NCBI GenBank assembly: GCA_018064665.1 | Contig: JAGHUV010000014.1 | Coordinates: 1 to 64,000, forward strand | Reading direction: 5' to 3' | DNA: 64,000 nucleotides | Source of the DNA: Candidatus Crickella caballi | Lineage (GTDB): Bacteria; Bacillota; Clostridia; Peptostreptococcales; Anaerovoracaceae | Part shown: piece by piece, positions 61,215 through 64,000 of the stretch | How positions within the stretch are numbered: the first letter of the stretch is position 1 | How the letters are laid out: every line of letters starts with the position of its first letter | Made by a program: the position numbers and the translations under genes | The notes under the pieces: generated by a model | What the model was told of the DNA's origin: nothing | The model's input: only the letters and a program-made list of their open reading frames with translations | Database searches by the model: none

Positions 61215-62276
61215 ATGACCCAAAGTGTTAATTGTGGAGGCATAATAATAGGTGGAGGCGCTCCTGTGTCGATACAGTCAATGACTAATGTAGATACAAG
61301 AGATGTTAAAGCGCTCGTACGTCAGATAGAAGAGCTGACAGATGCCGGCTGCGATATCGTAAGATGTGCGATTCCTGATATGGAAGCGGCTGCTTCCTTC
61401 GGAGAAGCGCGTAAGCTTGTAAGAGTACCGCTTGTTGCAGATATTCATTTTGATTACAGGCTGGCAATTGCAGCTATGGAAAATGGTGCGGACAAGATCA
61501 GAATTAATCCGGGAAACATCGGGAGTCTTGAGAACGTCAGAAAGGTAGTCGCTGTTGCTAAGGAGCGAGATATTCCTATTCGCGTCGGAGTTAATTCCGG
61601 CTCGCTTGAGAGATCGCTTATCGAAAAACACGGTGGCGTGACTGCTGCTGCTTTGGCAGAAAGCGGAGCAAAAACCCTCAAACTTATCGAGGACCTTGAT
61701 TATGACAAGCTCGTAGTGTCGATCAAGTCTTCCAATGTTAAGATGAATTACGATGCACATATTCTGCTTAAGTCGATGACGGATCATCCGATCCATATCG
61801 GCATAACAGAGTCCGGAACACCAAGAAACGGCAAGCTTAAATCCGCTGTAGGAATAGGTTCGCTGCTGCTGGCAGGAATAGGCGATACAATGCGTGTTTC
61901 GCTGACAGAAGACCCTGTTGAGGAGGTGCTTTTCGCTAAGCGTATTCTTGAGGCAGTTGGATTAAGGGAGAAGGCAATAGAGGTTGTATCCTGTCCAACA
62001 TGCGGAAGAACTGAGATAGACCTCATCGGACTTGCCAATGAGGCCGAGGAGAGACTTGAGAAAATCGCAGAGCTAAGACGAAAAGCGGGAAGAAAACCGC
62101 TCAAAATCGCAGTTATGGGCTGCGCAGTAAACGGTCCGGGCGAAAGCCGCGAGGCTGATTACGGAATCGCCGGAGGTAAAGGCGAAGGACTTGTTTTTTC
62201 ACATGGAGAAATAATTGAGAAGGTCCCTGAGGACCGTCTCATAGACAGACTTATAGAAATAGTAGAGAATGATTAA
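61215..62276 (+). CDS. ispG: 4-hydroxy-3-methylbut-2-enyl diphosphate synthase
   Basis: A 353-residue GcpE. TIM barrel with SIQSMTNVDTRD and NPGNIG; C-terminal [4Fe-4S] domain with CPTCGRTEIDL and GCAVNGPGES (Cys ligands). The single-domain A-B form. The ATG at 61215 gives a short N-terminus and has no SD; an in-frame TGA ends at 61211, so the gene cannot start earlier. The AAAGGAG 40 bp upstream is placed to serve a four-codon frame (TTG...TAA) instead. Overlaps polC by 8 bp. Confidence 0.95.
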   Translation: MTQSVNCGGIIIGGGAPVSIQSMTNVDTRDVKALVRQIEELTDAGCDIVRCAIPDMEAAASFGEARKLVRVPLVADIHFDYRLAIAAMENGADKIRINPGNIGSLENVRKVVAVAKERDIPIRVGVNSGSLERSLIEKHGGVTAAALAESGAKTLKLIEDLDYDKLVVSIKSSNVKMNYDAHILLKSMTDHPIHIGITESGTPRNGKLKSAVGIGSLLLAGIGDTMRVSLTEDPVEEVLFAKRILEAVGLREKAIEVVSCPTCGRTEIDLIGLANEAEERLEKIAELRRKAGRKPLKIAVMGCAVNGPGESREADYGIAGGKGEGLVFSHGEIIEKVPEDRLIDRLIEIVEND

Positions 62277-64000
62277 GATACCTGAGGATATTCTTACAAC
62301 TGAAGAACTGGTTGAGGCAGCCGGAAGGAAGGCTGAAGAGATTGATGTTTCGATTGACAATGTAGAGCTCGAGAAGAAGAGCATGACAATCAATATTGAA
62401 ATGTCACTCAATTTTAGTATGCCTAAGACCTTCGAAAATCTTATCAAGGAGAGGATAAGAGCAAAGCTGGGTTCAGTGAATACTATCAGGATCAATTACA
62501 ATTACACAGGTATCAAGGTCGTTCAGCATGATGATGAGCCAGCTGAGAGTGATGGAAAGCAGTATTCGGGCGGCTTATACAAGCGAAAGAAGGATGAACC
62601 TGCCTTTACTAACGACAAGGGTGAGCTGGTGCTTCTCGGCAAGGATATTAAGAGCAAGCCGATGGACTTCACAGAGCTTGCTGAGCTTGTAGGAAGCAAG
62701 GACAAGGGAACACTTGAAGGCGAGGTCTTCAAGATTGAGGAACGAGCTATTAAAAACGGCAGATTCCTTATCAGCATTCTTGTTGCCAATAAGGCAAGAA
62801 CCTTCTGCATCAAAGCTTTTGTATCTGACAAGAAGCTTGAAGAAATAAAGGACGCACTAAGCGACGGCGACCTTATTCAGGTAAGCGGAACCGTTGAATT
62901 TGATACCTTCGAGCATGAAAATGTAATGATGGCTGCATCAATCAAGAAGGTTGAGAAGCACATCAAGGATGATGTATATCCGAACGGTCGCAGAGTAGAG
63001 CTGCATTGTCATACAAGAATGAGCGATAATGACGGTTTTAACGAGGCTGCAGATATCGTTAAAAAGGCTGCACATTGGGGACAGCCTGCGGTAGCAATAA
63101 CAGACCACGGTGTTGTGCAGAGCTTTCCGGATGCGGCTTCGGCTGCCAAGAAGCTTGCCGACAAAGGCAAGGAAATCAAGGTTATATACGGTGTTGAGGG
63201 ATATCTCTATCCGGATGAGGATGCAATCGCAGCTGACGGAACAATCGACATCAAGAAGAACAGAACCTACCATATTATTCTTCTTGCCAGAAATCAGGCA
63301 GGAATTAAGAACCTGTACAAGCTGGTCAGCCTGTCACATATCGACTACTTTTACAAGAGACCTAGAATGCCGCGTTCGGTTATCGAGGCGCACAGAGAGG
63401 GAATTATCATAGGAAGTGCCTGTGAAGCAGGTGAGGTCTACAGAGCTGTTCTCGACGGCAGAAGCGATGAGGAAATAGACAAGATAGTGGATTTTTATGA
63501 CTATCTTGAGATACAGCCGCTTGGAAACAATCAGTTCATGATCAATAACGGAACTGTTGAAGACAGGGATGCTTTGATTGCATTGAACAGGAAAATCATC
63601 GAAGCGGGCGACAGGAATGGCAAAATCACCGTTGCAACTACAGATGCTCACTATCCGGACAGAGAAAGCTCTGTCTACAGGAAAATTATTATGCACGGCA
63701 TCGGCTTTAACGACATTATGTCTGATGAGCTTTATCTGCGTACAACAGACGAGATGATGGAGGAATTCTCGTATCTCGGAGACAGAGCTGAAGAGATTGT
63801 AATCGAGAACACCAATAAGATTGCCGACATGATAGACGGCGGCATACTTCCTGTACCTAAGGAGAAATTCCCGCCTCATATCGCAGGCTCCGACGAGAGA
63901 CTTCGTAAGACCTGCTATGACAGAGCGCATGAGATATACGGAGACCCGCTTCCGCCTGCAATCGAAGACAGACTTGAAACAGAGTTGACTTCCATCATCG
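62269..64000 (+). CDS. polC: DNA polymerase III PolC-type alpha subunit, 5' part, no exonuclease insertion
   Basis: 577 codons of an open frame that leaves the window. The N-terminal domain and OB fold (about 150-235) are followed by the PHP domain starting ELHCHTRMSD (about 244) with AITDHG. In Bacillus PolC a DEDDh 3'-5' exonuclease of about 170 residues is inserted in the PHP domain after the GxEGYLxxD-like segment. Here GVEGYLYPDE (about 307-316) runs after some 15 residues into NRTYHIILLARNQAGIKNLY, so the exonuclease is absent. The later part aligns well to PolC (SLSHIDYFYKRPRMPRS, RTTDEMMEEFSYLG). The catalytic domain lies beyond the window. Confidence 0.93.
   Translation, partial: MIKIPEDILTTEELVEAAGRKAEEIDVSIDNVELEKKSMTINIEMSLNFSMPKTFENLIKERIRAKLGSVNTIRINYNYTGIKVVQHDDEPAESDGKQYSGGLYKRKKDEPAFTNDKGELVLLGKDIKSKPMDFTELAELVGSKDKGTLEGEVFKIEERAIKNGRFLISILVANKARTFCIKAFVSDKKLEEIKDALSDGDLIQVSGTVEFDTFEHENVMMAASIKKVEKHIKDDVYPNGRRVELHCHTRMSDNDGFNEAADIVKKAAHWGQPAVAITDHGVVQSFPDAASAAKKLADKGKEIKVIYGVEGYLYPDEDAIAADGTIDIKKNRTYHIILLARNQAGIKNLYKLVSLSHIDYFYKRPRMPRSVIEAHREGIIIGSACEAGEVYRAVLDGRSDEEIDKIVDFYDYLEIQPLGNNQFMINNGTVEDRDALIALNRKIIEAGDRNGKITVATTDAHYPDRESSVYRKIIMHGIGFNDIMSDELYLRTTDEMMEEFSYLGDRAEEIVIENTNKIADMIDGGILPVPKEKFPPHIAGSDERLRKTCYDRAHEIYGDPLPPAIEDRLETELTSII

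Overview
The window looks like part of the chromosome of a low- to mid-GC Gram-positive anaerobe of class Clostridia (Bacillota). The evidence is an IscRSU-type Fe-S operon, an electron-bifurcating type [FeFe] hydrogenase (HydABC), pyruvate phosphate dikinase, RNase Y, a PolC-type replicative polymerase, GlyQS of the single-chain type, a preQ1-I riboswitch and an infC-rpmI-rplT operon with its leader. Family level cannot be fixed from the sequence; Anaerovoracaceae/Peptostreptococcales-like is only a guess. Almost all genes are on the + strand; only cwlD, an S66 peptidase homologue and maf are on the - strand. No phage, IS transposase, rRNA or CRISPR array is visible.

Layout. 0.15-2.3 kb: iscR-iscS-iscU behind a promoter overlapped by an IscR/Rrf2-like palindrome. 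2.4-6.7 kb: cold-shock protein, an RDD membrane protein, an FNR-like protein, cwlD (-) and the NAD(P)HX repair enzyme. 6.8-15.7 kb: rpsU, yqeY, phoH, ybeY, era, recO, a DUF4342-like protein, glyQS and ppdK. yqeY is bracketed by two arrays of 20-bp palindromes spaced every 35 bp. 16-21.5 kb: S66 homologue (-) and hydCBA with a Rex-like operator. 21.6-27.5 kb: preQ1 riboswitch-queT, tRNA-Ala(GGC), acyltransferase, yfcE, M18 aminopeptidase, small exporter, radical SAM protein and lexA, with a LexA-box candidate in the radical SAM promoter.

27.6-35.4 kb: a ten-gene Mrp/Mbh-type cation antiporter operon with three large antiporter-like subunits and a split MrpA, lacking hydrogenase subunits. 35.5-42.3 kb: maf (-), a GGDEF/HD-GYP c-di-GMP protein, a KimA-type potassium transporter and a double TrkA-N protein. 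42.3-47.1 kb: infC (ATA start)-rpmI-rplT-small membrane ORF, an exported trigger-factor-like lipoprotein, nrdR, cmk, radC. 47.4-54.4 kb: dicarboxylate/amino acid symporter-murE, rny, a second cysteine desulfurase, a 234-bp long inverted repeat, and thiI interrupted by one in-frame TGA. 54.4-64 kb: thrS (no TGS domain), pyrH, frr, uppS, cdsA, dxr, rseP, ispG and the 5' part of polC, which lacks the usual exonuclease insertion in its PHP region.

Functional picture: Fe-S assembly supplies the hydrogenase; hydrogenase and Mrp-like complex suggest redox balance and ion-gradient handling in a fermentative anaerobe; the remainder is housekeeping (translation, replication, lipid/isoprenoid and cell-wall precursors). 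The least explained elements are the 35-bp-periodic palindrome arrays just upstream of ribosome-binding sites, the long inverted repeat between the desulfurase and the broken thiI, the exonuclease-less polC, and two membrane proteins sharing a SAP/HeH-like tail.
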